This document shows positions 36,845 to 38,415 of a stretch of 38,415 bases of DNA, one piece after another. The position numbers and the translations under genes were made by a program. The notes beneath the pieces are model-generated. The model ran no database searches and was not told the origin of the DNA. It saw only the letters and a program-made list of their open reading frames with translations. Every line of letters begins with the position of its first letter. Position 1 is the first letter of the stretch. The DNA is taken from the NCBI GenBank assembly GCA_013152225.1, contig JAADGR010000381.1, positions 1-38,415 of the forward strand, in the 5' to 3' direction. The stretch comes from Calditrichota bacterium (lineage in GTDB: Bacteria > Zhuqueibacterota > Zhuqueibacteria > Residuimicrobiales > Krinioviventaceae).

Positions 36845-38415
36845 ATGAGAAAAAAAAGCCTGCTCGCTTTAAGCCTTATTTTGGCCGTCTTTCTGTCCTG
36901 CCGGACATTCAAAGCACCGTTGGAAATTGCATCGCCAGATCAAAAAGTGCAGATCACTTTCAACTTGAGCGAGGAGCAAGCGCCGGTTTACTCTGTCAAG
37001 TTTAATGGCAATTCGATTATCGCCGAGTCACCGCTGGGGATTGAATTTAAACAGGGCGGCCTCTTGTCCGCGGGATTGAAAATAACCGGTGTAAAAAGAA
37101 ATGCCATTGATGAGACTTACAAACTTGTTGTCGGCAAATCTAAAGAGGCGAGAAATTATTGTAATGAAATGACGGTTTCTTTGCAGGAAATGAAGGCACC
37201 CAAACGAAAGCTCGATCTTGTTTTTCGTGCATACAATAATGGTGCTGCTTTTCGTTACATCATTCCAAAGCAAAAGCCGCTTCAGGATTTTGCCATTCTT
37301 GCCGAAAAGAGTTCTTTTAATTTTTCAGGAAATTATACCTGCTGGGCGCTGCAACTGGGTTCTTTCACTTCCAATTATGAAAAAGAGTTCGATCAAACTC
37401 ATCTGAACGATTTAGCTGCCGATGCTGTCGTTGGGCTGCCGCTTACGATCAGTGTTAATGATAGTCTCACGCTTGCGATTACGGAAGCAAATCTCACCGA
37501 CTATGCCGGCATGTACCTTGGCGGAAGCAGCGGCAATATGCTCGTCTCCAAACTTTCGCCCTTGCCCAATGGAAACGGCGTGTGTGTCAAAGGCTCTACG
37601 CCGCATGTTTCACCTTGGCGCGTGGTCATGATCGGTGAAAAACCCGGCGACCTGATCGAATCCAATATTGTTCTTAATCTCAACGAACCCTGTGCTATCG
37701 AGGATCCTTCGTGGATCAAGCCGGGCAAAGTTGCCTGGCCGTGGTGGTCCGGTCGTATGGTAACCGGTGTGAATTTTGAAGGCGGCATGAATACCGCGAC
37801 GATGGAACACTATGTTGATTTTGCTGCCGAAGCACATTTGCAATATCTGCTCATCGATGCTAAATGGTACGGCGATCATAAAGATGTGGTTGCCGATATT
37901 ACCACAACTATTCCTGAAGTGGATTTGCCGGGGATCATTGATTACGCTGCGAAGCACAACATTGGCGTTATTCTCTGGCTAAACTGGAAGAACGTTCGAA
38001 AGCAAATGGACAAGGCTTTTCCGTTGTATGAGAAATGGGGTGTCAAGGGTGTGAAAATAGATTACATGGATCGTGATGATCAGGAAATGGTGAATATTTA
38101 TCACGAGATCGTCAGCAATGCTGCGGCGCATCATCTCCTGGTAGATTTTCATGGCGCGTATAAACCAACCGGTATGCGGCGCACCTGGCCGAACCTCATC
38201 ACCCGTGAGGGAGTAATGGGAATGGAGTATGCAAAATGGAGTGATCGCATTACCCCGGAACACACAGTGACCATTCCTTTTACACGCATGCTCGCCGGGC
38301 CAATGGATTTTACCCCCGGAGCTTTTCACAATGTAACAAAAAAGAATTTCAAGCCGCAAGGAACAGCACCGATGACGATGGGCACCCGCTGCAACCAGTT
38401 GGCCATGTTTGTCGT
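36845..38415 (+). CDS. Glycoside hydrolase family 97 lipoprotein, truncated by window edge
   Basis: RBS aaaggagggagcaATG; lipobox ILAVFLSC; VKGVKIDYMDRDDQEMV, PWRVVMIGEKPGDLIESNIVLNLNEP, VAWPWWSG. Confidence 0.92.
   Translation, partial: MRKKSLLALSLILAVFLSCRTFKAPLEIASPDQKVQITFNLSEEQAPVYSVKFNGNSIIAESPLGIEFKQGGLLSAGLKITGVKRNAIDETYKLVVGKSKEARNYCNEMTVSLQEMKAPKRKLDLVFRAYNNGAAFRYIIPKQKPLQDFAILAEKSSFNFSGNYTCWALQLGSFTSNYEKEFDQTHLNDLAADAVVGLPLTISVNDSLTLAITEANLTDYAGMYLGGSSGNMLVSKLSPLPNGNGVCVKGSTPHVSPWRVVMIGEKPGDLIESNIVLNLNEPCAIEDPSWIKPGKVAWPWWSGRMVTGVNFEGGMNTATMEHYVDFAAEAHLQYLLIDAKWYGDHKDVVADITTTIPEVDLPGIIDYAAKHNIGVILWLNWKNVRKQMDKAFPLYEKWGVKGVKIDYMDRDDQEMVNIYHEIVSNAAAHHLLVDFHGAYKPTGMRRTWPNLITREGVMGMEYAKWSDRITPEHTVTIPFTRMLAGPMDFTPGAFHNVTKKNFKPQGTAPMTMGTRCNQLAMFV

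Noticed and set aside
1-38415. CRISPR arrays, tRNA or rRNA genes, transposase genes
   Set aside because: No regularly spaced direct repeats, no tRNA T-arm/cloverleaf, and no transposase or integrase motifs were seen on reading.

Overview
The window reads as a chromosomal segment from a Bacteroidetes/Calditrichaeota/KSB1-like Gram-negative bacterium; taxonomy is inferred from PorU/PorV-type proteins and FlgD-like C-terminal sorting domains. Most of it (about 1.2-28.3 kb, minus strand) is one long operon-like exopolysaccharide (EPS) locus. In transcription order it encodes: FN3 secreted protein, secreted protein with a T9SS-type C-terminal domain, Wza, Wzc/GumC without kinase, small XRE regulator, ExeA-like ATPase, degenerate CpsD, Wzy/ligase, Wzx, GT2, GT4, methyltransferase, CapK-like ligase, AlgD/Ugd-like dehydrogenase, GT4, BNR lipoprotein, GT39, orphan DHp mini-protein, PorU-like C25 peptidase and PorV-like protein. 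Upstream are a receiver protein, an NtrC-type sigma54 activator and two histidine kinases, one of which has lost its phospho-acceptor His. Beyond these lie queT, nth, a DUF6599-like protein, a decayed aldo/keto reductase and a GH97 glycosidase cut by the window edge. The most interesting region is the roughly 0.9-kb intergenic stretch 28.24-29.18 kb. It holds a GG-N10-GC sigma54-type promoter facing the EPS operon, a leader with a terminator and a competing 5' segment, and two related structured RNA elements. One of these has a near-consensus sigma70 promoter and an intrinsic terminator, so it looks like a ~100-nt sRNA. Because the related copy lies antisense to the EPS leader, this sRNA could pair in trans with the leader. 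All functional statements are from reading the sequence; no searches were run.
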